A DNA stretch of 17,129 nucleotides. It comes from Ruminococcaceae bacterium UBA3215 (GTDB lineage: Bacteria; Bacillota; Clostridia; Oscillospirales; Ruminococcaceae). Below are positions 1-7,750 of the stretch, piece after piece. The notes under the pieces were generated by a model. The model saw nothing but the letters and a program-made list of their open reading frames with translations. It had not been told where the DNA came from and did not search any database. Within the stretch, counting starts at the first letter, position 1. Each line of letters starts with the position of its first letter. Position numbers and translations under genes: made by a program. Where the stretch lies: the NCBI GenBank assembly GCA_002363155.1, contig DEWH01000028.1, forward strand, positions 91,130-108,258. The letters are read 5' to 3'.

Positions 1-959
1 ACGCCCTTGATCTTCATCATGTCGTCGGTTCTTCCCATTATCATATCAAGACGCGGATAGCGCTCACCGCAGCTGCACGGCTCGGGGATAATGCGCGAAA
101 GGTCATGTGTGCGGTAGCGGATAAGAGGTGCGCCTTCCTTCACAAGCGTGGTTATGACGATCTCGCCCTGCTCGCCGTCCGGCAAAGGTTCGCCTGTCTT
201 CGGGTCAATTATCTCCACATAAATGAAGTCGTCCCAGTAGTGCATTCCCGCTTCCTTTGTGCAGTTTATGCCTATTCCCGGTCCGTATATCTCGGTAAGT
301 CCGTAGATGTCGTAAAGCTCTATGCCAAGCTCGTTAGCTATCCTGTCGCGCATCTTCCTGCTCCAGCGCTCGGAGCCGATAACTCCCTTTTTCAGCTTTA
401 TCTTGTCACGCAGCCCGCGCTTCTGTATCTCCTCCGCGAGAAGGAGAGCATAGGAAGATGTAGCGCAGAGAACTGTGGTCTCAAGCGAGATCATCATCTC
501 TATCTGCTTGTCCGTGTTTCCGGGTCCCATAGGAACTACCATAGCTCCAAGCTTCTCAGCGCCTGCCTGGAAACCGATACCCGCAGTCCACAGTCCATAG
601 CCGGGGGTTATCTGAATGCGGTCTTTCTTCGTTATGCCGGCAAACTCGTAGCAGCGCGCAAACATCGTTGCCCAGTCGTCAACGTCCTTCGCGGTATAGG
701 GGATTATGACCGGTTTTCCGGTAGTTCCGGAAGAGGAGTGAATGCGAACGATCTCTTCCTCTGGCGCAGTCATAAGTCCGAGAGGATAAGCGTCACGGAG
801 ATCCTTCTTCTCCGAGAACGGGAGTTTCAGGAATTCCTCGTATGAGTGTACTTCGGTGATGCCGGCTTCTTTAAGCTTCCTGCCGTAGAAGCTTCCCGCA
901 TTTACAAGAGCCTTGATCCGGCTGTTCACCTGTCCGAGCTGTTTTTCTGTTATCTGCAT
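1..959 (-). CDS. paaK: Phenylacetate-CoA ligase, C-terminus cut off by window edge
   Basis: This is an adenylate-forming enzyme of the PaaK family, which activates phenylacetate or a related aryl acid to its CoA thioester with ATP in the cytoplasm. The frame is open from the ATG at 957-959 to the window edge, giving 319 codons; family members are usually about 430-440 residues, so roughly the last quarter is missing. The AMP-binding P-loop SSSGTTGKP is at residues 75-83, the Y-G-L-T-E adenylation motif at about 219-223, and RYRTHDL at 281-287, followed by PEPCSCGERYPRL at 292-304 and GRTDDMMKIKG at 309-319, all typical of PaaK. AAAGGA lies 9 nt before the ATG. The gene starts 39 nt after the putP stop on the same strand with no terminator between, so the two probably share a transcript. 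The true substrate is not shown by sequence; in gut Clostridia such ligases often sit with indolepyruvate oxidoreductase genes, which would lie outside this window. Confidence 0.93.
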   Translation of the reverse strand, partial: MQITEKQLGQVNSRIKALVNAGSFYGRKLKEAGITEVHSYEEFLKLPFSEKKDLRDAYPLGLMTAPEEEIVRIHSSSGTTGKPVIIPYTAKDVDDWATMFARCYEFAGITKKDRIQITPGYGLWTAGIGFQAGAEKLGAMVVPMGPGNTDKQIEMMISLETTVLCATSSYALLLAEEIQKRGLRDKIKLKKGVIGSERWSRKMRDRIANELGIELYDIYGLTEIYGPGIGINCTKEAGMHYWDDFIYVEIIDPKTGEPLPDGEQGEIVITTLVKEGAPLIRYRTHDLSRIIPEPCSCGERYPRLDMIMGRTDDMMKIKG

Positions 960-998
960 TGTTTTACGTCCTTTCGCAGTTATAACGCGTATGACCGA

Positions 999-2549
999 TC
1001 ACGCGCGTTCCTTCATTTCAGCCTGATATCCGTCGTAAGCGTCTGTTATCTCCTTGGCAGGAGCCTTTGTCGCAAGCGATACTATAACATCTGCAAGCAG
1101 CGCGATTATGAATGCCGGAAGAAGTTCGTAGATGTCGAATGCACCGCCGAGAGTTCTTACCGCAAACTTCCACACGAAGATCATTATTCCGCCTGCTGCA
1201 AGTCCGGCAATAGCACCGTACTTGTTGGAGCGCTTCCAGAGGAGCGCCAGCAGCATTACCGGTCCGAACGTGGCACCGAAGCCTGCCCACGCAAAGGAAA
1301 CAACGCTGAAGATCGAGCTGTCCTTGTCCCACGCGATGATTATTGCAACTACGGCGATGACCATGAGCACAAGGCGTGCCACCAGCATGGACATCTTCTC
1401 GGAAAGCTTAACCTTGAACACGCCCTTGAGCAGATTCTCGGAAGCGCTTGAAGAAGCCGCAAGGAGCTGGGAGTCCGCTGTTGACATAGTGCAGGCAAGA
1501 ATGCCGGCGAAGATAAGTCCCGCAAAGACAGCCGCAAAAACGCCGTTCTCGTTCATAAGGAACGCCATTTTTATTATGGCAGTCTCGGAATTTGAGGAAG
1601 CTGTAGCCGGATTGGAAAGATCAATGGCTATGCTGCCCTGTTTCAGAAGAGCGTTTGCTATGATGCCTATGAAAATAGCGATACCCATTGAGATAACTAC
1701 CCACACCGACGCTATGCGGCGGGAAGTCTTGATCTTGTTCTTGTCGCCTATCGCCATGAAGCGCAGCAGGATATGGGGCATACCGAAGTAGCCGAGACCC
1801 CATGCGGCAGTCGAGATGATATCTATGAATCCGAAGGGCGAAGCCGTGTTGTCAGCGGCATTATGGTTCTCGAAGAGAGTGAGGTAGCCGTTAAGACCCT
1901 TTGCGTTCTCAATGACGCTGTCAAGTCCGCCGGCACTGTTGATGCCGAATACAACAACAACGACGAGCGCTGTGGTCATCACGATGCTCTGGATAAGGTC
2001 AGTGGTGCTTGCCGCAAGAAATCCGCCGATACTCGTGTAGAGAATTATGATCGCCGCGCTTATCATCATTGCCGCGTGGTAATCCCAGCCGAAGAGCTGC
2101 TCAAAGAGCTTGCCGCATGCAGAGAAGCCGGAAGCGGTATAGGGTATGAAGAAAATGAGGATAATGAGAGCGGAAATGCCGAGAATGACATTCCTGTTCT
2201 CACCGTAGCGCTTTGAGAAGAAATCCGGTATCGTGATAGCGCCGATGCGGTGGGAATACACACGGAGCCGCTTTGCGACTATCAGCCAGTTGAGGTATGT
2301 TCCGACACCGAGACCTATTGCTGTCCAGCCCACCTCCGCACAGCCGCAGAGGAGTGCAAGTCCGGGCAGACCCATGAGCAGGTAGCTGCTCATATCCGAG
2401 GCTTCCGCGCTCATTGCCGTTACGATAGGTCCGAGCTTTCTTCCGCCGAGGTAGAAATCCCCGACATCATTGTTTTTCTTTGAAAAGATCACGCCTATAA
2501 CTACCATAAGAAGCAGATAGACTACGATCGTTACTATTATGACTTCCAT
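999..2549 (-). CDS. putP: Sodium/proline symporter, SSS family
   Basis: This 516-residue polytopic membrane protein of the sodium:solute symporter family probably imports L-proline coupled to Na+. It matches PutP in length and in diagnostic segments: FYLGGRKLGP at about 32-41, and SAEASDMSSYLLMGLPG at 47-63, which corresponds to the E. coli PutP region holding the Na+-site Asp and Ser residues. PHILLRFMAI and a hydrophobic pattern compatible with about 13 membrane segments are also present, and the C-terminal tail (KEITDAYDGYQAEMKERA) is short and charged. A strong promoter lies just upstream, and the gene is followed 39 nt later by the phenylacetate-CoA ligase. The AGGAGG is 12 nt from this ATG, longer than usual, and a two-codon ATG-ACA-TAA sits between them, its TAA overlapping this ATG. 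Other solutes (pantothenate, other amino acids) are possible in this family, but the motifs favour proline. Confidence 0.93.
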   Translation of the reverse strand: MEVIIVTIVVYLLLMVVIGVIFSKKNNDVGDFYLGGRKLGPIVTAMSAEASDMSSYLLMGLPGLALLCGCAEVGWTAIGLGVGTYLNWLIVAKRLRVYSHRIGAITIPDFFSKRYGENRNVILGISALIILIFFIPYTASGFSACGKLFEQLFGWDYHAAMMISAAIIILYTSIGGFLAASTTDLIQSIVMTTALVVVVVFGINSAGGLDSVIENAKGLNGYLTLFENHNAADNTASPFGFIDIISTAAWGLGYFGMPHILLRFMAIGDKNKIKTSRRIASVWVVISMGIAIFIGIIANALLKQGSIAIDLSNPATASSNSETAIIKMAFLMNENGVFAAVFAGLIFAGILACTMSTADSQLLAASSSASENLLKGVFKVKLSEKMSMLVARLVLMVIAVVAIIIAWDKDSSIFSVVSFAWAGFGATFGPVMLLALLWKRSNKYGAIAGLAAGGIMIFVWKFAVRTLGGAFDIYELLPAFIIALLADVIVSLATKAPAKEITDAYDGYQAEMKERA

Positions 2550-2557
2550 TATGTCAT
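2549..2557 (-). other. Possible two-codon leader cistron (ATG-ACA-TAA)
   Basis: On the minus strand AGGAGG (2562-2567) is 4 nt before an ATG at 2555-2557, which opens the frame ATG-ACA-TAA. The last A of TAA is the first base of the putP ATG (TAATG). The Shine-Dalgarno site is 12 nt from the putP ATG. Ribosomes could start at either ATG, and termination-reinitiation coupling is conceivable. It may equally be chance. Confidence 0.3.
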
Positions 2558-2584
2558 ACGTCCTCCTGTAAAAATATCCAAACT

Positions 2585-2613
2585 ATTATAACACAAAATT
2601 ATCAATAAAGCAA
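2585..2613 (-). promoter_or_regulatory. Sigma-A-type promoter of putP-paaK
   Basis: Read on the minus strand, TTGCTT (2608-2613) is separated by 17 nt from a perfect TATAAT (2585-2590). The -10 box is preceded by TGT, an extended -10 element. Transcription would begin near 2578, about 30 nt before the putP start. The promoter lies just downstream of the ftsH terminator, so putP-paaK is an independent unit. Confidence 0.82.
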
Positions 2614-2625
2614 TACTTTAATACA

Positions 2626-2654
2626 AAAAAGGAGACCGTTAAGATCTCCTTTTT
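2626..2654 (-). terminator. Rho-independent terminator after ftsH
   Basis: AAAAAGGAGA (2626-2635) pairs perfectly with TCTCCTTTTT (2645-2654) around a 9-nt loop. Read on the minus strand the hairpin ends in a T-run, 31 nt after the ftsH stop. The A/T flanks are symmetric, so it could stop transcription in either direction, but only the minus strand has a gene feeding into it. Confidence 0.85.
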
Positions 2655-2685
2655 CTTTATAACTGATGTTTTTTGCGATCCGGGC

Positions 2686-4635
2686 TTATTCTTCCGTGCT
2701 TTCGGGCTGTTCAGTCTCCGGACTTGCCGGCTCTTCGGACTGTACGGGATCCTGTGCCGGCTCCTGTACGCTCTCGGTTTCTTCCGCGGGAAGCTCGTTC
2801 TTCATGATCTTCTCGAATACCGCGCCGTCCATTTTCTCGTTCTTCATAAGGTACTGCGCAACGCGCTCAAGGCAGTCGCGGTGAGTTTCAAGGATATTGC
2901 GCGCGCTTTCGTAAGCGGTCTCCACAAGCTCTCTGATCTCCGCGTCGATCTCGCCGGCGATATTCTCGGAGTAGTTTCTGCCGTGGGAGTAGTCTCTGCC
3001 GAGGAATACCTCCGCGTCATTCGTACCGTAAACGATAGGTCCGAGCTTTTCGCTGAAGCCGTAGCGTGTTACCATGCTTCTTGCAACGTTGGTAGCGCGC
3101 TCTATGTCGTTGGAAGCGCCGGTGGAGATGTCATCGAGCACTACCTTCTCGGCAACTCGTCCGCCCAGCAGCACAACAAGCTCTTCTTCCATTTCCGTCT
3201 TGCTGACATAGTTCTTGTCATGCTCCGGCAGGGACATTGTAAATCCGCCTGCCGAACCGCGCGGGATTATGGTGATATGATGCACCTTGTCCTGGGTCGG
3301 GCAGAAGTATGTGCATACCGCGTGTCCTGCTTCGTGATAGGAAGTAAGGCGCTTTTCCTTGTCGGTAACGACTCTCGACTTCTTTTCTGGACCGGTAACT
3401 ACCTTTATTGCAGCTTCCTCGACGTCCTCCTGCACGATAGCCTTCCTGTTCTTTCTTGCGGCGAGGAGTGCGGCTTCATTCACAAGGTTCTCAAGATCGG
3501 CTCCGGTGAATCCGGCAGTCGTCTTTGCGATAGTCGCAAGGTTGATGTCGGGAGAAAGCTTCTTGTTCTTGGTGTGGACTTTGAGTATCTCCTCGCGTCC
3601 CTTTATATCCGGGTAGCTGACAACTATCTGTCTGTCGAAACGGCCCGGACGAAGCAGCGCAGGGTCAAGTATATCGCGTCTGTTGGTAGCTGCCATTACG
3701 ATGATGTTCTGGTTCTCGGTGAAGCCGTCCATCTCAACGAGCAGCTGGTTCAGCGTCTGTTCGCGCTCGTCATGTCCGCCGCCGAGACCCGCACCTCTCT
3801 GTCTTCCCACTGCATCTATCTCATCAATGAATACGACTGAAGGGGTATGCTTCTTCGCCTGGTCAAAGAGGTCACGCACACGGGACGCTCCGACGCCGAC
3901 GAACATCTCAACGAAGTCAGAACCGCTTATGGAGAAGAACGGAACGCCCGCTTCTCCTGCCACTGCCTTTGCAAGCAGGGTCTTACCTGTTCCGGGAGGG
4001 CCTACGAGCAGTACGCCCTTCGGTATTCTCGCGCCGAGTTCCTGGTACTTGCGCGGGTTCTTCATAAAGTCAACGATCTCTTCAAGCTCCTGTTTCTCCT
4101 CGTCGGCACCTGCAACATCCGCGAAAGTGACTTTCCTGCCGTTTGCGGGCTGGTTGCGGGTATTCGCGCGGGAGAACTGGCTCATCTTTCCGCCGCCGGT
4201 AGTCTGACGCATGATGACGAAAGTGAAGCCTATCATCAGCGCTATCAGTATCAGATACGGAACAAAGCTGAGCAGGAAGGAGTTGTCGGTGATCGGCGTA
4301 TAGTCGAATTTCAGCGGGCTGTCGGGGTTATTCTTGTTATACTCTTCACGGTAACCGCTTATATCCTGTATGAACAGGCTTACATTCGGTACGCTGTAGG
4401 TCTTGTCCTTGCTGTCGGTATCGCTCTTGAGCTTGTATTTGAGCACACCGCTTCCGAGGTCGAGCGTAAATTCGGAAACATTGTACTTATCAAACTCGTT
4501 AAGTATGTCCGAATAGCTGGGCTTTGCCTCCTGGTTTCCCCTCGGAATGGTGTTGAGGATCAGGATCAGCCCGCATACGAGCAGAGCGATGATAGCGACA
4601 TAGATCACAATGCCTTTGAATTTGTTGGACTGCAT
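2686..4635 (-). CDS. ftsH: ATP-dependent zinc metalloprotease FtsH
   Basis: FtsH is the membrane-anchored hexameric AAA+ protease that degrades misfolded membrane proteins and selected regulators. The 649-residue protein has an N-terminal membrane helix (about 9-29), an extracytoplasmic domain (about 30-120), a second helix (about 121-141) and an AAA module. Walker A is GPPGTGKT (212-219), the pore loop lies in FVEMFVGVG (241-249), Walker B is VVFIDE (267-272), and the second region of homology includes ATNRR and RPGRFDR (329-335). The protease zinc site HEAGH is at 434-438 and the third ligand is probably Asp510 in the TGASNDIERAT segment. The tail after about residue 615 is acidic and rich in Pro, Glu and Ser, probably disordered. 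AGGCGG lies 5 nt before the ATG. It follows hpt by 121 nt with no clear terminator between, so it is probably co-transcribed with hpt, the usual tilS-hpt-ftsH order in Firmicutes. Confidence 0.98.
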   Translation of the reverse strand: MQSNKFKGIVIYVAIIALLVCGLILILNTIPRGNQEAKPSYSDILNEFDKYNVSEFTLDLGSGVLKYKLKSDTDSKDKTYSVPNVSLFIQDISGYREEYNKNNPDSPLKFDYTPITDNSFLLSFVPYLILIALMIGFTFVIMRQTTGGGKMSQFSRANTRNQPANGRKVTFADVAGADEEKQELEEIVDFMKNPRKYQELGARIPKGVLLVGPPGTGKTLLAKAVAGEAGVPFFSISGSDFVEMFVGVGASRVRDLFDQAKKHTPSVVFIDEIDAVGRQRGAGLGGGHDEREQTLNQLLVEMDGFTENQNIIVMAATNRRDILDPALLRPGRFDRQIVVSYPDIKGREEILKVHTKNKKLSPDINLATIAKTTAGFTGADLENLVNEAALLAARKNRKAIVQEDVEEAAIKVVTGPEKKSRVVTDKEKRLTSYHEAGHAVCTYFCPTQDKVHHITIIPRGSAGGFTMSLPEHDKNYVSKTEMEEELVVLLGGRVAEKVVLDDISTGASNDIERATNVARSMVTRYGFSEKLGPIVYGTNDAEVFLGRDYSHGRNYSENIAGEIDAEIRELVETAYESARNILETHRDCLERVAQYLMKNEKMDGAVFEKIMKNELPAEETESVQEPAQDPVQSEEPASPETEQPESTEE

Positions 4636-4756
4636 TTAAACCGCCTTTCCGAATGGCATACGAACCGCCATTGAAATATGTTCTTTTGTTCTCACATTAT
4701 TTACAGGCTATACCACATAAACAGCGTGCGCCTGTTTGTGCGGGATTGCCTTTATG

Positions 4757-5299
4757 TCAGTGCTCATAAACTTCGCGTTTCAGAACACCTATGTATCTGA
4801 GATTTCTGTAATTCTCCGCATAGTCGAGCCCGTAGCCTACCACGAACTCGTTGCCTACATCGAAGCATTTGTAATCGGCTTTAAGATCGGATACCCGCTC
4901 AGCTGTCACCTTGTCGAGCAGAGCCGCGATCTTCACGGATTTTGCCGAACGGTGCAGAAGTATCTCCCTTACAGCGTCCAGCGTTCTTCCGGTATCGAGG
5001 ATATCCTCGACGATAAGCACATGACGTCCGGTTATATCGGCGTCGATGTCCTTTACTATATTTACAGTTCCGGAGGAGACCGCGGCATTTCCGTATGACT
5101 TCGCGATCATGAAGTCCAGATCGCAGTCAAGCTTTATGCTGCGCACAAGATCGGACATGAAGATGAACGAGCCTTTGAGGATCCCGATGACTATCGGAGG
5201 TTCACCTGCATAATCCCTGGTTATGCGCTCACCGAGCTTCTCCACAGCGTTTTTTATCTCTTCTTCCGTAAACAGAAGTCTTTCAACATCAGAATGCAT
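4757..5299 (-). CDS. hpt: Hypoxanthine phosphoribosyltransferase
   Basis: This purine salvage enzyme transfers phosphoribose from PRPP to hypoxanthine or guanine, giving IMP or GMP. With the start at 5299 the protein has 180 residues, the usual family length. The PRPP-binding motif VLIVEDILDTGRTL is at 94-107, the GILKGS loop at 39-44, and FVVGYGLDYAENYRNL at 153-168 is the typical purine-binding C-terminal segment. The frame is open upstream to an ATG at 5380, but that codon lies in the -35 box of a clear promoter and so outside the transcript. The chosen ATG has GGGAGA 7-8 nt upstream. The gene sits between tilS and ftsH, a widely conserved order. It appears to be transcribed from its own promoter, because a terminator follows tilS. 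Confidence 0.96.
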   Translation of the reverse strand: MHSDVERLLFTEEEIKNAVEKLGERITRDYAGEPPIVIGILKGSFIFMSDLVRSIKLDCDLDFMIAKSYGNAAVSSGTVNIVKDIDADITGRHVLIVEDILDTGRTLDAVREILLHRSAKSVKIAALLDKVTAERVSDLKADYKCFDVGNEFVVGYGLDYAENYRNLRYIGVLKREVYEH

Positions 5300-5351
5300 T
5301 TTCCGTCTCCCGATAAAATAATCAATACACCGGACAATCCGCCATTGAATA

Positions 5352-5380
5352 AGTATATCACAAACGCCCGAAAAAATCAA
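5352..5380 (-). promoter_or_regulatory. Sigma-A-type promoter of hpt-ftsH
   Basis: On the minus strand TTGATT (5375-5380) and TATACT (5352-5357) are separated by exactly 17 nt. TGA before the -10 box gives an extended -10. Initiation would fall near 5345, leaving a leader of about 46 nt before the hpt ATG at 5299. The site decides the hpt start against the upstream ATG at 5380. Confidence 0.8.
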
Positions 5381-5420
5381 CAGCTAAAATGTTCAAATTC
5401 TGAAAATTATATTATGCATT

Positions 5421-5446
5421 TGAAAAAATTACCGCCGGCGGTAATT
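5421..5446 (-). terminator. Terminator hairpin containing the tilS stop codon
   Basis: AATTACCGCCGGCGGTAATT (5427-5446) is a perfect 20-bp palindrome. On the minus strand it runs directly into a T-run (TTTTTT, 5425-5430, partly in the stem). The palindrome encodes the last TilS residues and its TAA stop, so the terminator is built into the coding sequence. With a 4-nt loop the stem is up to 8 bp. On the plus strand no T-run follows, so it acts for tilS only. Confidence 0.7.
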
Positions 5447-6388
5447 CTGGATCTCGGTTTTTACAAAGAACACCTTTTTTCGTACCAATGCGAACTTATT
5501 CTTGCAAAGATTGACTTTTCCCATACCCTTTTCAATAAGCTCCGCGCACTGGTCTATCCGCAGTTTTGACGGCTCGACACCGTTCTTTTTCAGCTCGGCG
5601 GCGATTATCCGGAACTTCAACGCGTTCGGCAGCTCTTTCAGCTTCCGGGAATCGTACCCCCCGGCAACGGCGCACTTTTCCGCCTGCTCCGCCGAGTATT
5701 TCTCAAGGAACTCCGCATCGTCCCCGGCTGCCTCGCTCATGCGGGTCATCGCGGCAACTACAGACGGATTGAACTCCGCAAGAAGCGGCAGTACCTTATG
5801 CCGTACGCGGTTGCGGGTGTAGTCGTCGGACAGGTTCGAGCTGTCTGTTACAAATTGTATGCCGTTTTCGCGGCAGTATTCCTCGGTATCTTCCCTTGTG
5901 CAGAATATCAGCGGACGGATAAAGCTGCCGCGTACCGGCGGGATCCCCGCAAGCCCTTTTGTTCCCGTTCCGCGGATAAGGTTCATAAGCACGGTCTCCG
6001 CATTGTCGTTTGCGGTATGGGCTGTGGCGATCTTCGCCCCGCCGGAGGTTATCCGGTCAAAACAGCCGTAGCGCAGCCGCCTTGCGGTCTCTTCAAGGCT
6101 CTCGTGCTTACGCACCGCGCCCTTTACATCTATCGGGAACACTTCGAGCGGCACTTTCCTGCTCCGGCAGAGCTCCCGGACGAACATCTCGTCCCTGTCG
6201 CTCTCCGCACCGCGCAGATTGTGGTTTATATGGCATGCCGAGACGGTTATCCCGAGCCTGTCCCTGAGCGCCAGAAGCCCCAGCAGAAGCGCGCAGCTGT
6301 CTGCTCCGCCGCTGAGTCCGACGGCTATCCTGTCGCCCGGCGCTATCATACCGTACCGCTCTATCGCGGCAAGCATCTTACTCTCCAT
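5429..6388 (-). CDS. tilS: tRNA(Ile)-lysidine synthase, short form
   Basis: TilS uses ATP to attach lysine to C34 of the CAU-anticodon tRNA(Ile), changing both its codon reading (AUA) and its charging. The N-type ATP-pyrophosphatase P-loop SGGADS is at residues 26-31, followed by ACHINHNLRG, then AHTANDNAETVLMNLIRGTGTKGLAGIPP and FVTDSSNLSDDYTRNRVRHKVLP, all diagnostic. At 319 residues it is shorter than the usual 430-470: the catalytic domain and the small helical domain are present, but the C-terminal TilS_C domain seems missing. Three in-frame ATGs are possible (6403, 6388, 6376). The one at 6388 has GGAG 7 nt upstream and gives the usual P-loop spacing; it overlaps the dnaB end by 11 nt. 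The one at 6376 also has GGAG and cannot be excluded. The overlap implies translational coupling with dnaB. Confidence 0.95.
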   Translation of the reverse strand: MESKMLAAIERYGMIAPGDRIAVGLSGGADSCALLLGLLALRDRLGITVSACHINHNLRGAESDRDEMFVRELCRSRKVPLEVFPIDVKGAVRKHESLEETARRLRYGCFDRITSGGAKIATAHTANDNAETVLMNLIRGTGTKGLAGIPPVRGSFIRPLIFCTREDTEEYCRENGIQFVTDSSNLSDDYTRNRVRHKVLPLLAEFNPSVVAAMTRMSEAAGDDAEFLEKYSAEQAEKCAVAGGYDSRKLKELPNALKFRIIAAELKKNGVEPSKLRIDQCAELIEKGMGKVNLCKNKFALVRKKVFFVKTEIQNYRRR

Positions 6389-7724
6389 ACCGCTGCTCCA
6401 CATCGCTGAAGCGGGTGAACTGACCGTCCCAGCGCAGGTTCACTGTCGCGGTCTCACCGTGACGGTTCTTGGCGATTATGCACTCACAGCTTTCCTGGTT
6501 CTCCTCGGACTTGGTGTAATAAGCGTCGCGGTAGAGGAAAAGCACTATATCCGCGTCCTGCTCGATAGATCCGGATTCACGCAGATCGGACAGCATCGGG
6601 CGCTTGTTCTCTCTCGATTCCGGTCCGCGGGACAGCTGGGACAGCGTTATTACCGGAACATTCAGCTCCTTCGCAAGTATCTTCAGATTTCGCGTGATCT
6701 CCGAAACTTCATTGACACGGTTCCCGTCACGCCTTCCGGTGGACATCAGCTGGAGGTAGTCTATGACCACAAGCCCCAGATTGCTCATTCTTCTGAGCTT
6801 TGCCTTCATCTCGCCTATGGCGACGTTTGCGGTATCGTCCACATACAGCTCTATCATATTGAGCATCTCCGCCGCTTCGTTGAGGTTTCTCCACTGCGAC
6901 GGCTCGATCCTTCCGGTCTTGAGCGCATCGGACGGGATTCGTCCCTCGGAGGAAAGCATACGCGCCACAAGCTGTTCGCGGGACATTTCAAGGCTGAACA
7001 CCGCGACTTTCTTTTCCGGGTGCATTCTTGCCGCATTTACCGCTATATTCATCGCAAACGAAGTCTTTCCCATACCGGGTCGGGCCGCGATAAGAATGAA
7101 ATCGGACGGGTTGAGTCCGAAAATGAATTTGTCGAGGGACGGAAATCCGGAACTCATACCCTTTTTGCTGGCTTCTTCCGGGTGCTCGGCAAGATACGCG
7201 AGACTGCGGAGCGTGTCACGCAGCGTGGGACCGATATGCAGAAGTCCCTTTATCTCCTTGTCGTTGCGGATATCGTAGATGCGCTTTTCGGCGTAGTCGA
7301 GCATGGACGAAGGCTCTTCCGTACCGGAGGAAGCCTTGTCGAAGATATCCCGTGAAGCGACGATAAGCTGGCGCATAAGGTACTTCTCGTCAAGCACCTC
7401 CGCGTAGCTCTCGATGGACGCCTTCTCCACCGACATCTCGGACAGCTTGAACAGATACGTTCTCGCCGCGTCCTGGGATTCAAACACGCCCTGGCGGACG
7501 CAGTGCTCCGTCACGGTGACGATATTGATATCCCCGCCGCCCACGAAAAGCTTCTGGATAACGCCGTAGATGCCGCTGTGCATCTTGATATGGAAGTGAT
7601 CCGGAGTAAGAACGTCCGAGATCTTTGTAAGCAGCTCCGGCTCCACAATAACGGATCCGAGAACTATCTGCTCCGCGTCAACGTTGAACGGAAGATTCGA
7701 TTCTATGATCTCAAGTTCAGCCAT
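6378..7724 (-). CDS. dnaB: Replicative DNA helicase DnaB
   Basis: This is the hexameric 5'-3' helicase that unwinds DNA at the replication fork (called DnaC in Bacillus). The protein has 448 residues, normal for the family. The N-terminal helical domain starts with NLPFNVDAEQIVLGS (10-24) and occupies about 1-115, followed by a linker and a RecA-like domain. Walker A is ARPGMGKT (214-221), Walker B VVIDYLQLM (319-327), the sensor region SQLSRGPESR (362-371), and KNRHG at 419-423 includes the arginine-finger region. GGAGG is 11 nt before the ATG, a little long. It begins 26 nt after rplI and overlaps the start of tilS, so rplI-dnaB-tilS form one transcription unit. No intein is present. Confidence 0.98.
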   Translation of the reverse strand: MAELEIIESNLPFNVDAEQIVLGSVIVEPELLTKISDVLTPDHFHIKMHSGIYGVIQKLFVGGGDINIVTVTEHCVRQGVFESQDAARTYLFKLSEMSVEKASIESYAEVLDEKYLMRQLIVASRDIFDKASSGTEEPSSMLDYAEKRIYDIRNDKEIKGLLHIGPTLRDTLRSLAYLAEHPEEASKKGMSSGFPSLDKFIFGLNPSDFILIAARPGMGKTSFAMNIAVNAARMHPEKKVAVFSLEMSREQLVARMLSSEGRIPSDALKTGRIEPSQWRNLNEAAEMLNMIELYVDDTANVAIGEMKAKLRRMSNLGLVVIDYLQLMSTGRRDGNRVNEVSEITRNLKILAKELNVPVITLSQLSRGPESRENKRPMLSDLRESGSIEQDADIVLFLYRDAYYTKSEENQESCECIIAKNRHGETATVNLRWDGQFTRFSDVEQRYGE

Positions 7725-7750
7725 TTCGGTCAGTTCCTCCGGTCATACGC

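Noticed and set aside
2881..3840. A 319-residue plus-strand open frame opposite ftsH
   Set aside because: It is a shadow of the FtsH AAA and protease domains, with no family motif and no promoter.
4636..4756. A possible promoter or terminator between hpt and ftsH
   Set aside because: Only a weak inverted repeat (GAATGGC and GCCATT near 4653-4675) is present, with no T-run and no convincing -35/-10 pair.
5300..5380. An N-terminal extension of hpt starting at 5380
   Set aside because: The codon lies in the -35 box of the hpt promoter. The downstream ATG at 5299 has a good ribosome binding site and gives the normal family length.
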